The notes below the pieces were generated by a model. The model saw only the letters and a list, made by a program, of their open reading frames with translations, was not told where the DNA came from and did no database searches. From contig CAJTYK010000001.1 of the NCBI GenBank assembly GCA_910584285.1, positions 62,001 through 126,000 of the forward strand: DNA of 64,000 nt, given 5' to 3'. The DNA comes from an uncultured Oscillospiraceae bacterium (GTDB lineage: Bacteria > Bacillota > Clostridia > Oscillospirales > Oscillospiraceae). The translations under genes were made by a program, and so were the position numbers. Below are positions 32,608 through 41,118 of the stretch, one piece after another (positions within the stretch are counted from its first letter, which is position 1; each line of letters opens with the position of its first letter).

Positions 32608-33711
32608 ATGAAAATTTTGACCATCAATCCCGGCTCCACCAGCACAAAAATCGCCCTGTTTGAGGGCGAAACGGCCCTGTTCACCGCCAACGTGTCCCAC
32701 GACGCCGCCGAGCTGGCCAAGTACCCGTCCATCAGCGATCAGCTCCCCTACCGGGAGCAGACCATCCGGGCGCTGCTGGCGGAAAACGGCATCAGCCTGG
32801 ACGGCCTGTCCGCCGTGGTGGGCCGGGGCGGCGGGCTGATCGCCATGGAGGGCGGCGTGTACGCCATCGACGCCCTGCTGCTGGATCACGCCACCCGGGG
32901 CGCCAACGGCGTGCAGCACCCCGCCCAGCTGGGCCCCCAGCTGGCAAAAAAGTTCTCCGACGAGATCGGCTGCCCCGCCTTTGTCGTCAACCCGCCGGAC
33001 ACCGACGAGCTCCAGGACGTGGCCCGGGTCACCGGAATCAAGGGCGTGTACCGCAACGTCCACCTCCACGCCCTGAACCTGAAGGAGACCGCCATCCGCC
33101 ATGCCGCGGGCCTGGGCAAAAGGTACGAGGACTGCAATTTCGTGGTGTGCCACATCGGTGGCGGCGTGTCTATTTCCGCCCATCAGAGGGGCCGCATGAT
33201 CGACGGCTGCGACATCGTGGGCGGCGAGGGCCCCATGGCCCCCACCCGCTGCGGTGGGGTGCCCGCCGCGGAGCTGATTGACTACTGCTTCTCCGGCGTG
33301 GACAAAAAGACCGCCAAGGCCCTGTGCACCAAGTCCGGCGGCTTCGTCAGCCTGCTGGGCACCTCCGACGCCATCGAGGTGTCCCGACGGGCCGCGGAGG
33401 GCGACAAGGTGGCCTGGATGGCCTGGAACGGCATGATCTACCAGATCATCAAGGAGATCGGCGCCATGGCGGCAGCCCTTCACGGGCAGGTGGACGGCAT
33501 CCTACTGGGCGGCGGCATGGTGCACAACAAGGAGCTGGTGGAGCAGATCACTGGGGCCTGCTCCTTCATCGCCCCCGTCTCCGCCTACCCCGGCGAGTTT
33601 GAGATGGAGGCCATGGCAGCAGGGGCGATCCGCGCCCTGAAGGGCGAGGAGCAGGTGCGCAAGTACACCGGAGAACCTGTGTTCCAGCAGTTCAAGGCCA
33701 TAATGGAGTGA
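32608..33711 (+). CDS. buk: butyrate kinase
   Basis: A 367-residue ASKHA-fold acyl kinase. It has ILTINPGSTSTKIALFEGE, HIGGGVSISAHQRGRMID and GILLGGGMVHNKELVEQI, as in Buk of Clostridia. It makes ATP from butyryl- or branched acyl-phosphate. ATG follows AGGAGG. It lies 8 kb from the Pta-like gene but in the same rightward locus, so together they should convert an acyl-CoA end product to acid with ATP gain. Isobutyrate or valerate are possible alternative products. Confidence 0.93.
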   Translation: MKILTINPGSTSTKIALFEGETALFTANVSHDAAELAKYPSISDQLPYREQTIRALLAENGISLDGLSAVVGRGGGLIAMEGGVYAIDALLLDHATRGANGVQHPAQLGPQLAKKFSDEIGCPAFVVNPPDTDELQDVARVTGIKGVYRNVHLHALNLKETAIRHAAGLGKRYEDCNFVVCHIGGGVSISAHQRGRMIDGCDIVGGEGPMAPTRCGGVPAAELIDYCFSGVDKKTAKALCTKSGGFVSLLGTSDAIEVSRRAAEGDKVAWMAWNGMIYQIIKEIGAMAAALHGQVDGILLGGGMVHNKELVEQITGACSFIAPVSAYPGEFEMEAMAAGAIRALKGEEQVRKYTGEPVFQQFKAIME

Positions 33712-33785
33712 GCGCGGCGGAGCGCCGCGAGGTTTTGGGGGTCGCTGCCCCATTCGCTCACAATATTTTGAGGGGGAGGTGGTCT

Positions 33786-33923
33786 ATGGACGATAGCGCA
33801 GCTCGTGCAGGATCAAAAAGGCGAATCCATGTGCGGCCGGCAGGCCCGCGCCTTTTTGAAGGGTCGAACGAAACTACGCGGCAAATAATAATCAGAGGAG
33901 AGAGATTATGCAGAGTAATGTAA
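33786..33923 (+). CDS. possible 45-codon arginine-rich leader ORF
   Basis: ATG at 33786 follows AGGGGGAGGTGG at good spacing. The reading frame ends at 33923, 16 bases inside the transporter gene. The peptide is rich in Arg. It spans a hairpin with a T-run (33814-33858), an arrangement seen in translation-dependent attenuators. No homology is recognised, and it may be chance. Confidence 0.3.
   Translation: MDDSAARAGSKRRIHVRPAGPRLFEGSNETTRQIIIRGERLCRVM
33814..33860 (+). terminator. terminator or attenuator before the transporter gene
   Basis: CAAAAAGGCG (33814-33823) pairs with CGCCTTTTTG (33849-33858), with G/C pairing inside the loop. It lies between butyrate kinase and the MFS gene, so it may end the kinase transcript or regulate the transporter. 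Confidence 0.6.
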
Positions 33924-35251
33924 AAGGCTTTGGCTTCCGCGGCTGGATGCTTATGATCTATCAGTTCCTGGCCAACCTGTCCATGGTGGTGTTTACCAAC
34001 TACCCCATGAACGCCCTGTCCCAGATCTACAGCCCGAAGAATCCCCAGCTGCTGTCCATGCTGTTTACCGTGTCTATGGTGGTGGGTATCGTAATCCAGC
34101 TCATCCTGTCCGCCAACATCGGCAAGGTCAAGAGCGTGAAGAACCTGAGCATCGCCATCGGCGTGGCCGCCATGGTGTTCTCCGCCGGCGTCATGCTCAT
34201 CAAGCCCGACCTACAGGGCGGTACTCTGGTGGTGCCCTGGGCGGTGTGCTACTTCATGTCCTGCCTGCTCATCATCATCTGGTGCACCTTCGTCATCGGC
34301 GTGCTCATCGGCCAGTGGTTCCCCCGCCGCAAGGGCACCGTCATGGGCCTGGTTACCATCGCCTTCCCCCTGGGCAACGCCCTGCTGAACGTGTTCATGA
34401 AGCTGACTATGGGCGGCGGTATACCCAACCCCACTGCCGGCTTCCTGCCCTTCTTCATCGCCACCTGCGTGGGCATCCTCATCGGCATTGTGTTCATCAC
34501 CGACTATCCCGAGCAGTGCGGCGCCTACCGCGACAATGACAAGAGCATGACCCCCGAGATCGCCAACGCCATGATGGTGCAGGAGATCGAGGATAAGAAG
34601 CACACCGTCTGGACCATCGGCAATACCTTCAAGTGCCCCGACTTCTGGCTCATCACCCTGCCCGCTGGTATGATGCTGTTCGGCTCCGTGGGCATGATGA
34701 CCCAGACCGCCGGCGTCATCGGCTCCTATGGCTACGGCGCCGACTCCAAGGAATTCGGCCTGATCATGCTGGGCGTAGCCGTGGTGGCCATCATCGGCTC
34801 CACCCTGCTGGGCCTGCTGGACACCAAGATCGGCACCCGGAAGGCCATGATGGCCGCCTTCGGGTTCATGATCGCCTCCGGCATCATCGGCGCCATTCAG
34901 CAGTTCCCCTGCATGGTTATCGCCATGCTGCTGCTGGGCGTGTTCATGGGCGCCTCCTCTAACTTCACCGTGTCCGCCGCTGTGCAGTACTGGCGCCGTG
35001 AGGACTTCCCCTCCGTGTTCGCCCGGGTGAACCCCATCGCCAACCTGTGCCAGGCCGTGGCTCCCGTGATTCTGGTGGCCATCCTGTCCAGCGTGGGCTA
35101 CCACGCCGACTTCATTCTGGTGGGCGTCATGGGCGTGGTGAGCATGATCATGGTGGCCATGGTCAAGCCCGACCGCATCAAGGAGCTGGACGACAAGTAT
35201 CGCACGGCCGCCGGCAAGTCCCTGGACGACGCCCTGGTGGGCCGCAAGTAA
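33908..35251 (+). CDS. MFS transporter, OFA (oxalate/formate antiporter)-like
   Basis: A 447-residue membrane protein with about 12 hydrophobic segments in two halves and a central polar loop (DKSMTPEIANAMMVQEIEDKK). GQWFPRRKGTVMGL after segment 4 is the MFS loop signature, and ASSNFTVSAAVQYW lies in the second half. OFA-like members import or exchange organic anions. ATG follows AGAGGAGAGAG. It is the last gene before a strong terminator and is presumably the uptake or product-exchange system of the catabolic locus. Confidence 0.85.
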   Translation: MQSNVKGFGFRGWMLMIYQFLANLSMVVFTNYPMNALSQIYSPKNPQLLSMLFTVSMVVGIVIQLILSANIGKVKSVKNLSIAIGVAAMVFSAGVMLIKPDLQGGTLVVPWAVCYFMSCLLIIIWCTFVIGVLIGQWFPRRKGTVMGLVTIAFPLGNALLNVFMKLTMGGGIPNPTAGFLPFFIATCVGILIGIVFITDYPEQCGAYRDNDKSMTPEIANAMMVQEIEDKKHTVWTIGNTFKCPDFWLITLPAGMMLFGSVGMMTQTAGVIGSYGYGADSKEFGLIMLGVAVVAIIGSTLLGLLDTKIGTRKAMMAAFGFMIASGIIGAIQQFPCMVIAMLLLGVFMGASSNFTVSAAVQYWRREDFPSVFARVNPIANLCQAVAPVILVAILSSVGYHADFILVGVMGVVSMIMVAMVKPDRIKELDDKYRTAAGKSLDDALVGRK

Positions 35252-35290
35252 GTCGCACCTGAACCAGAAGCGTCTGTTAGAACAAACTGC

Positions 35291-35323
35291 ACCCCCGCTC
35301 TCCCATTTCGGGAGGGCGGGGGT
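35291..35323 (+). terminator. terminator after the MFS transporter
   Basis: ACCCCCGC and GCGGGGGT arms plus the inner TCTCCC/GGGAGG pairing surround an ATTTC loop. The U-run is poor, but the stem is very stable. Confidence 0.7.
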
Positions 35324-35395
35324 CAGCACATCCCGGCGCAGCTTATTTGGCATGAAGCACTCAATTTTGCTCACCTCCCCACGTAAAAACAGCCC

Positions 35396-35423
35396 TTGAC
35401 AAATCGAGCATTTGTACTATAAT
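35396..35423 (+). promoter_or_regulatory. promoter of the radical SAM/DNA-repair pair
   Basis: TTGACA (35396-35401), a 16-base spacer and TATAAT (35418-35423), about 75 bases before the GTG start. Confidence 0.8.
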
Positions 35424-35499
35424 AAAAGATACATATGTTTGATTTTGTGGGCGCATCCGCAGCCAGGCGGAGCCAGCCCGCACACCGGGGGGACGCTTT

Positions 35500-36774
35500 G
35501 TGGAGGTACTGGACAAGCTGACCATTCTGGCCGACGCCGCCAAATACGACGCCGCCTGCACCTCCAGCGGGGTGGTTCGGGGCGGGAAGCCGGGCACCAT
35601 CGGCACCGCCACAAATTCCGGCTGCTGCCACACCTTTTCCGCCGACGGGCGGTGTGTCTCCTTACTGAAGGTGCTGTACACCAACCACTGCTGCTATGAC
35701 TGCGCCTACTGCGTCAACCGCCGCTCCAACGACGTGCCCCGGACGGCCTTCACCCCCCGGGAGCTGGCGGAGCTGACCATCCAGTTCTACCGGAGGAACT
35801 ATATCGAGGGGCTGTTTTTGTCCTCCGCTGTGCTGAAAAGCCCCGACTACACCACGGAGCGGATGATTGAGACCCTGCGCCTGCTGCGCACGCAATATTG
35901 TTTCAACGGCTACATCCACGCCAAGGCCATCCCGGGGGCGGATCCAGGGCTCACCTACCAGCTGGGGCTGCTGGCGGATCGGCTGAGCGTCAACATCGAG
36001 CTGCCCTCCGAGGCGTCCCTCCAGCTGCTGGCCCCCGACAAGACCAAGGCCGCCATCCTCAAGCCCATGGCCCAGATCCGAGACGGGGCCGCCCAGTCCA
36101 GGGCAGAGCTGAAGCTCTACCGCCACGCCCCCCGGTTCGCCCCGGCGGGGCAGTCCACCCAGATGATCGTGGGGGCCACCCCGGAGAGTGACTGGCACAT
36201 CTTGTCCCTGACCGAGGGGCTCTACCAGAAGTACAACCTGAAACGGGTCTTTTTCTCCGCCTATATGCCGGTGTCCCAGCACAAAAACCTGCCCGCCCCG
36301 GCGGGCTTCAAGCCTCCCCTGCTCCGGGAGCACCGGCTGTACCAGGCAGACTGGCTGCTGCGGTTTTACGGCTTCACCGCCCGGGAGATTTTGGACGACA
36401 GCCACCCCAACTTTGACGCCGCCCTGGATCCCAAGAGCGACTGGGCCCTGCGCCATCCGGAATTTTTCCCGGTGGAGATCAACCGGGCGGACTACGAGGC
36501 CATCCTGCGGGTGCCCGGCATCGGAATGCGGGGGGCGGAACGGATCGTGGCCGCCCGGCGGTACGGCTCCCTGTCCTTCGAGGGGCTGAAGCGGCTGGGG
36601 ATCGTGATGAAGCGGGCCCAATATTTTATCACCTGCTCGGGCCGGATGCTCCCCGGTCTGCGGTTCAGGCCGGACAGCGTCTACCGCCGCCTCACGGGGC
36701 TGGAGCAGGCAGCACTGGGCACCGGGGAGAGCTGGCAGCAGCTGTCCCTGTTTGACGGGGGTGCGGGCCCATGA
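35500..36774 (+). CDS. putative DNA modification/repair radical SAM protein (TIGR03916 type)
   Basis: A 424-residue radical SAM protein. The [4Fe-4S] motif is CCYDCAYCVNRRSND (CxxxCxxC form). SAADGR-like Cys motifs precede it (SGCCHTF). A C-terminal helix-hairpin-helix (VPGIGMRGAERIVAARRYG) suggests DNA binding, and GRMLPGLRFRPD lies near the end. The family is always found with the next gene and is thought to act in DNA base modification or repair. GTG at 35500 follows GGGGGGA; no better ATG exists. Confidence 0.9.
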   Translation: MEVLDKLTILADAAKYDAACTSSGVVRGGKPGTIGTATNSGCCHTFSADGRCVSLLKVLYTNHCCYDCAYCVNRRSNDVPRTAFTPRELAELTIQFYRRNYIEGLFLSSAVLKSPDYTTERMIETLRLLRTQYCFNGYIHAKAIPGADPGLTYQLGLLADRLSVNIELPSEASLQLLAPDKTKAAILKPMAQIRDGAAQSRAELKLYRHAPRFAPAGQSTQMIVGATPESDWHILSLTEGLYQKYNLKRVFFSAYMPVSQHKNLPAPAGFKPPLLREHRLYQADWLLRFYGFTAREILDDSHPNFDAALDPKSDWALRHPEFFPVEINRADYEAILRVPGIGMRGAERIVAARRYGSLSFEGLKRLGIVMKRAQYFITCSGRMLPGLRFRPDSVYRRLTGLEQAALGTGESWQQLSLFDGGAGP

Positions 36775-37565
36775 TCGCCTATCGGTATGACGGCACCTTT
36801 GCCGGCTTTTTGACCTGCGTCTGGGACGCGCTGGAGGGCGGCGTGGAGCCCGCGGCGTTTCTCCTGCCCGACGGCGGGGTGACACTTTGGGAGGCGCGGG
36901 AGCTGCCAGCGGATCGAGACCGGGCCAAACGGCTCTACGGGGCCCTGCGCCAGCGGGTGTCCCCCGCCTTTCAAAAGCTCATCGCCCGGGGGTTTCTCAC
37001 CTGCCTGCCGGACAAGGAGCTGGATCTGCTGACGCTGATCCGCCGGGGGCTCCGGGAGGGGGATCGGGTGCGGCTGGATCTCAGCGACCCGGTGATGGCC
37101 CGGGTGAACCTGGCGCTGACCAAGATGTGGACGGAGTGGGATCACCTGAAGGGCTTTGTCCGCTTCTCCGACCTGGACGGCTTCCTGGTGGGGGAGATCG
37201 AGCCCAAAAACCGGGTGCTGCCCCTGCTGGCCCCCCACTTTGCCGCCCGGTACTCCGGGGAGCGGCTGGCCCTCTACGACCGCACTCACCACGAGATTTT
37301 CCTCTCTGACCGGGGCCAGTGGAAGCTGGTGCCGGCGGAGAACTTCCGCATGGGCCCCGCCGGGGAGACAGAGCGCTCCTATCGGGCTATGTGGCGGAAC
37401 TATTTCCAAACCATCGCCATCGAGGGGCGGATTAACCCCAAATGCCAGTCCACCCACCTGCCCAAACGATATCGCCATGTGATGACGGAATTTGTCCCCG
37501 ACGAGGAGCTGGAAAAGAGCCTGCCGGGACAGGCTCCGGCAGGCTCCCTGGGGGACGGCTCTTAA
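36771..37565 (+). CDS. TIGR03915-family putative DNA repair protein
   Basis: A 264-residue protein that begins YRYDGTFAGFLTCVWDAL, with a C-terminal DUF4130-like region (PHFAARYSGERLALYDRTH, KCQSTHLPKRYRH). The family is known as the partner of the preceding radical SAM protein and is related to uracil-DNA-glycosylase-linked proteins. The ATGA overlap shows coupling. The enzymatic role is unproven. Confidence 0.9.
   Translation: MIAYRYDGTFAGFLTCVWDALEGGVEPAAFLLPDGGVTLWEARELPADRDRAKRLYGALRQRVSPAFQKLIARGFLTCLPDKELDLLTLIRRGLREGDRVRLDLSDPVMARVNLALTKMWTEWDHLKGFVRFSDLDGFLVGEIEPKNRVLPLLAPHFAARYSGERLALYDRTHHEIFLSDRGQWKLVPAENFRMGPAGETERSYRAMWRNYFQTIAIEGRINPKCQSTHLPKRYRHVMTEFVPDEELEKSLPGQAPAGSLGDGS
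37513..37546 (-). terminator. leftward terminator inside the 3' end of the TIGR03915 gene
   Basis: A perfect 11-bp stem (37517-37527 with 37536-37546) is followed on the minus strand by TTTT. It would end luxC transcription 20-50 bases beyond its stop, inside the opposing gene. Confidence 0.65.
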
Positions 37566-37568
37566 CGA

Positions 37569-38831
37569 TCAGCGCTCCACGTCCACCACCCGGACATAGC
37601 GGCGCAGGGGGTATTCCCCGTCGTGGGCCTCGCCGGGGAAGGAGGCGGACATGGATCCGGCCCGGGTGACCCGGGTGACCCCCGCCCGGGACAGCAGCTC
37701 CGTCAGCGCCTCCCGCCGCTCCGGCGCGCACAGCAGCCCTGCCGTCTGGAGCCGCCCCTTCTGGCGGCGCAGGGCGGGCAGTAGCTCCGCCTGGGGGAGC
37801 CGCTTCACCAGTACGTTCCCCTCCATGGGGGACAGCTCCAGCTCCCGGTCGGGCCGGAGGAGAACGGAGCACCCCTTGCCCTGAAACAGCGTTTCCCCTG
37901 TGGCTGTGCCATCCACGATGCGCTCCAGCAGGGCGGTGTGGCCGCTGAGGGAGGCGGAGGCCCCAGCACCCAGACCGGGGCGTTTTGCCGCCGCTTTTTC
38001 CAGATAGGGCAGAAACTCCCGGCAGAAGGCTACCCCCTCCTCCTGGTGCTCCATATCCAAAAAGATCACCTGACAGGAGGAGCACAGCCGCTGGCCCGTC
38101 TCCACGATGTGGCGGGCCAGGGCGGACAGCTCGGCGTCCTTGTCCTCATAACCGGAGACATAGGCGAAGCTGAGGCGGTGGCCCCATTCGATGAGCTTGC
38201 ACCCCGGTCCGGCCAGGGCCCGGGCAGCTTCAATGGCCCCGTCGCCGCCCCAGACCACCAGCCCGTCGGCCAGCTCCGCCAGCCTTTTCATTTCCCCCCG
38301 CCGGCCGGAGGGCAGATCAAAGGCGTAGAGGTAGGGGGCCAGCCGTGGCTCCTGCTCCGTCAGCAGCTGGAAGGCCGTCAGGGACAGCCCCTTGTCCCCG
38401 TGGGGCAGCTTGATCAGGTTCAGGTTGCCGGTGAGCAGCCCCTCCAGGGCGGTGTACACCGGCAATCCCGGCATATTGCCCGGGGCGATGTGGAACAGCA
38501 CCCCCAGGGGCAGAACATGGGCCGCGGTTTGGGCAAGCTCTCTGGAACCAAAGGGCTCCGGGCCCAGCTCCGCGGCCAGCTTGGCCTCCAGCACCTCCCG
38601 GCGCAGCAGGGGGAGCAGCTGATCCAGCCCCACCCCGGCAGGCAGGAATCGGGCCAGCAGGGGCGCAAATTCCCCTGCCTCCAGCCGCCGGCCCAGGGCG
38701 TCCACGGCGGCGATAACCGTCTCCGCCTTCAGGGGCGGGGCCGCACGGACAGCGTTCAGCTGGGCCTCCAGGCCATTCAGGACAGTGTTCCGCTCCACAT
38801 CCGGCAGCAGGGTTCCGTTGGCGAAAATCAA
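37569..38831 (-). CDS. luxC-like: LuxC-like acyl-CoA/acyl-protein reductase
   Basis: A 420-residue aldehyde-dehydrogenase-fold fatty acyl reductase. It has HIAPGNMPGLPVYTALEGLLTGN, IEWGHRLSFAYVSGY and the catalytic-cysteine region TGQRLCSSCQVIFLD. LuxC reduces an acyl group to the fatty aldehyde with NADPH, receiving it from the LuxE acyl-protein synthetase. The start is TTG at 38831 after GGGGGAGG, overlapping the luxE stop. There are no luxA/luxB genes in the window, so light emission is not the role. Supply of fatty aldehyde or alcohol for lipids is the likelier use. Confidence 0.88.
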   Translation of the reverse strand: MIFANGTLLPDVERNTVLNGLEAQLNAVRAAPPLKAETVIAAVDALGRRLEAGEFAPLLARFLPAGVGLDQLLPLLRREVLEAKLAAELGPEPFGSRELAQTAAHVLPLGVLFHIAPGNMPGLPVYTALEGLLTGNLNLIKLPHGDKGLSLTAFQLLTEQEPRLAPYLYAFDLPSGRRGEMKRLAELADGLVVWGGDGAIEAARALAGPGCKLIEWGHRLSFAYVSGYEDKDAELSALARHIVETGQRLCSSCQVIFLDMEHQEEGVAFCREFLPYLEKAAAKRPGLGAGASASLSGHTALLERIVDGTATGETLFQGKGCSVLLRPDRELELSPMEGNVLVKRLPQAELLPALRRQKGRLQTAGLLCAPERREALTELLSRAGVTRVTRAGSMSASFPGEAHDGEYPLRRYVRVVDVER

Positions 38832-39952
38832 AATGCCTCCCCCTTTCCCAAAAGCTCAGCGGCCCCGGCGGCGCAGGTCTGAATGTCGCCCATCCCCACC
38901 CGGCCCAGGATGGTGAGATAGGGTGAGGAGATGCCGCAGCCACACTGCTCCCCCGGTGTGAGATAGCCCAAATCGTCAGTCATGACGCTGAGGGTGGGGG
39001 TGGCGCACATCAGGGGCGAGATCAGGTTGATCAGTCCCACCTGGCCCATGGAGAGGGGCTCCAGCGTGTCCGGATCCCGGATGATCACCCGGCCATAGGC
39101 GGGAATGTGGAAGTGGTGCCGCCGGCAGGTGTTGTAAAATACCGGGTGCTCCACCGCGCCGAACAACTCGTTGATGTTGTCCTCGGGTATGCCCAACACC
39201 CGCTCCGCCAGGGCGTAGAGAGTCCCCTTGTCCACCTCCTGGGCGGCGTGCTGCTTCCAGCCCCCGGCCAGGATGATCCGGGAGCCGCGGGGCAGCTTCA
39301 CCCGCAGGCCCAGCTCCTCCATCCGCTTCAACCCGAACCACAGGTAGGAGGGAAACCCGATGACCCGAGTGGGAAAGCGGGAACGCTCCAGCCTTTTCAG
39401 AGCATTGGCCACCGAATCCAGGTCTGGAACATAGGCCCCGTCCACCATGTGCAGGGCGTAGGTTCGGCTGAGGGGTGGGGAGAAATGAGTCAGGCCAAAC
39501 ATGGTGCGGGTGACCCCGGTGTGGTTGGACTTGTGGGGCTTGTAGCCCAAAATGACGCAGTGGGCGGGCTTGGGGGACACCAGATGGTGGCGGAAGCCCA
39601 GGTTGATCACCATGGCGGCCTCGGCCAGGATGCAGCCCCAGTCAAAGCCGATACGGCTAAATTTCCCGCTGGTGCCCGACGAGGTAACCTTCAGGGCCAT
39701 CCGCCACTGGGGCATGGAAAACAGGGCCTTCCGCTTGAAAAAGAGGGTGGGGAGGACGGGGATCTTCGCCAGATCCTCCATAGACTGGAGCTGCTCCGGG
39801 GCAAAGCCCAGGTGGCGGCAGATGGCGGCGTAGCCGGGACAATGGCGGATGTGGTAGGCGCAGTTGTCCCGGCAGGCCCGCAGGAACGCCCGGTCGGAGC
39901 CGGGCAGGTCATAGGACCGGAGCCGCCAGAACAGCCGTTGACGGGACAGCAT
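38828..39952 (-). CDS. luxE-like: LuxE-like acyl-protein synthetase
   Basis: A 374-residue adenylating enzyme. The ATP-loop equivalent is VTSSGTSGKFSRIGFD. Other LuxE features are ILGYKPHKSNHTGVTRTMFGL, GGWKQHAAQEVDKGTLYAL and ELFGAVEHPVFYNTC. It activates a fatty acid as acyl-AMP and passes it to a protein cysteine, then to LuxC. ATG at 39952 follows AAAGGAGG. The luxE-luxC order with translational overlap indicates one reductase complex. Confidence 0.88.
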   Translation of the reverse strand: MLSRQRLFWRLRSYDLPGSDRAFLRACRDNCAYHIRHCPGYAAICRHLGFAPEQLQSMEDLAKIPVLPTLFFKRKALFSMPQWRMALKVTSSGTSGKFSRIGFDWGCILAEAAMVINLGFRHHLVSPKPAHCVILGYKPHKSNHTGVTRTMFGLTHFSPPLSRTYALHMVDGAYVPDLDSVANALKRLERSRFPTRVIGFPSYLWFGLKRMEELGLRVKLPRGSRIILAGGWKQHAAQEVDKGTLYALAERVLGIPEDNINELFGAVEHPVFYNTCRRHHFHIPAYGRVIIRDPDTLEPLSMGQVGLINLISPLMCATPTLSVMTDDLGYLTPGEQCGCGISSPYLTILGRVGMGDIQTCAAGAAELLGKGEAF

Positions 39953-40163
39953 AGCCTCGCCTCCTTTGAGCATGGGCTCACAGCCCGTGCGATATGGTTT
40001 ATTATATCAAACTGTCCGGCCTATGACAAGCGCCTCCGGGACTTTGGGCGCTGCCCGGGTGGCGCTGTGTCAGCCTGTTTCGGCCCCGGCCTTTTCGCGC
40101 AAAAACGTGGGAGGGGACAGCCTTGTGCGCTGCCCCCTCCCGCGGAACTGGTTTTTTTAATAG

Positions 40164-40279
40164 AATTCATCATAAAACGGTTTCATCGTTTTATGGGGCC
40201 GCGGAACGCGACCCCACAGCAAAGCCGTCAAGAATGTTGTCAATCCTTTTCTTGGCGCGCCGCACAAGAAACAGTATTA
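40164..40279. repeat. dispersed intergenic repeat, copy 2
   Basis: This is the partner of 12186-12286 with the same ordered blocks. It carries a different insert: an inverted pair CATAAAACG/CGTTTTATG and a G/C hairpin (GGGGCCGCG/CGCGACCCC). It lies 2 bases beyond the DegV stop and upstream of luxE. Stems TTTCTTG/CAAGAAA are preserved, so RNA structure may matter. Confidence 0.7.
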
Positions 40280-40281
40280 CG

Positions 40282-41118
40282 TTATTTTCTGAGAAAAATG
40301 ACGCCCAGCGTGTTGGGCCCGCAGTGGCAAGAGATGGTGGATCCGGCCACTGCGGTGAGCACCTCATGAAATCCGAACTGCCCCACCAGGTCGCACACCG
40401 CCTCGGGTATGGCGGGATCGCAGCGGGTGTGCACCACGAAAATCCGATCCCGGTTCACGTCCTTCCCGGTGAGCTGATCCAGCACGTAGTCCGACAGCAC
40501 CTTGTCAAAGGCCCCCCGGTATTTCTTGCCCACGGACATGCTGCCATCGGCCAGCACAATGCAGGGCTTCAGCTTCAGCAGATTGGCCCCCAGGGCCACC
40601 ACGGAGGAGCAGCGCCCCCCCTTGGCCAGATAGTCCAGCTTGTCCACCACGAAGGTGGTGTCCACCTTGCCGGAGAGCTCCTCCAGCATGGCCAGGACAT
40701 CCTCCACGCTGTCCCCCCGCTCCGCGGCCCGGGCCGCCTCCAGCACCAGCAGACCCTGGCCCACGGTGAGGTTCCGGGAGTCCACCACATGGACGTTGGG
40801 GAAGTCCGCCGCGGCCACCAGGGCGTTTTGATAGCAGCAGGAGAACTCGCTGCCGATGGTGATGTGGAGCACCGCGTCATACTTCGGGGAGAGCTCGGCG
40901 AACAGGGCCTGATAGTCCGCGATGTTCACCGCAGAGGTGGAGGGCAGGGCCCCACCCCCCTCCACATGGCGGAAGATGTCCTCGGGGGCGGCGTCCACGC
41001 CGTCCCGGTAGGTGTCCCCGCCATAGGAGACGTACAGGGGGACGATGGTGATCTGGTGGCGTTCCACCAGATCAGGGGGCAGGTCGCAGGTGCTGGTGGC
41101 GGTGATCTTGATGGACAT
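40282..41118 (-). CDS. DegV family fatty-acid-binding protein
   Basis: A 278-residue EDD-fold protein. It has TATSTCDLPPDLVER, the fatty-acid-contact region STSAVNIADY and TIGSEFSCCYQNA, and VVDKLDYLAKGGRCS. DegV/FakB proteins carry fatty acids, sometimes for phosphorylation by FakA. ATG at 41118 follows GGAGG; upstream in-frame sequence lacks similarity. It stands before the LuxE/LuxC pair on the same strand, which is suggestive of fatty-acid handling, although the repeat lies between them. Confidence 0.9.
   Translation of the reverse strand: MSIKITATSTCDLPPDLVERHQITIVPLYVSYGGDTYRDGVDAAPEDIFRHVEGGGALPSTSAVNIADYQALFAELSPKYDAVLHITIGSEFSCCYQNALVAAADFPNVHVVDSRNLTVGQGLLVLEAARAAERGDSVEDVLAMLEELSGKVDTTFVVDKLDYLAKGGRCSSVVALGANLLKLKPCIVLADGSMSVGKKYRGAFDKVLSDYVLDQLTGKDVNRDRIFVVHTRCDPAIPEAVCDLVGQFGFHEVLTAVAGSTISCHCGPNTLGVIFLRK

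Noticed and set aside
37569..39952. Bioluminescence operon
   Set aside because: luxC and luxE homologues only; no luxA/luxB, and the organism appears to be a strict anaerobe.
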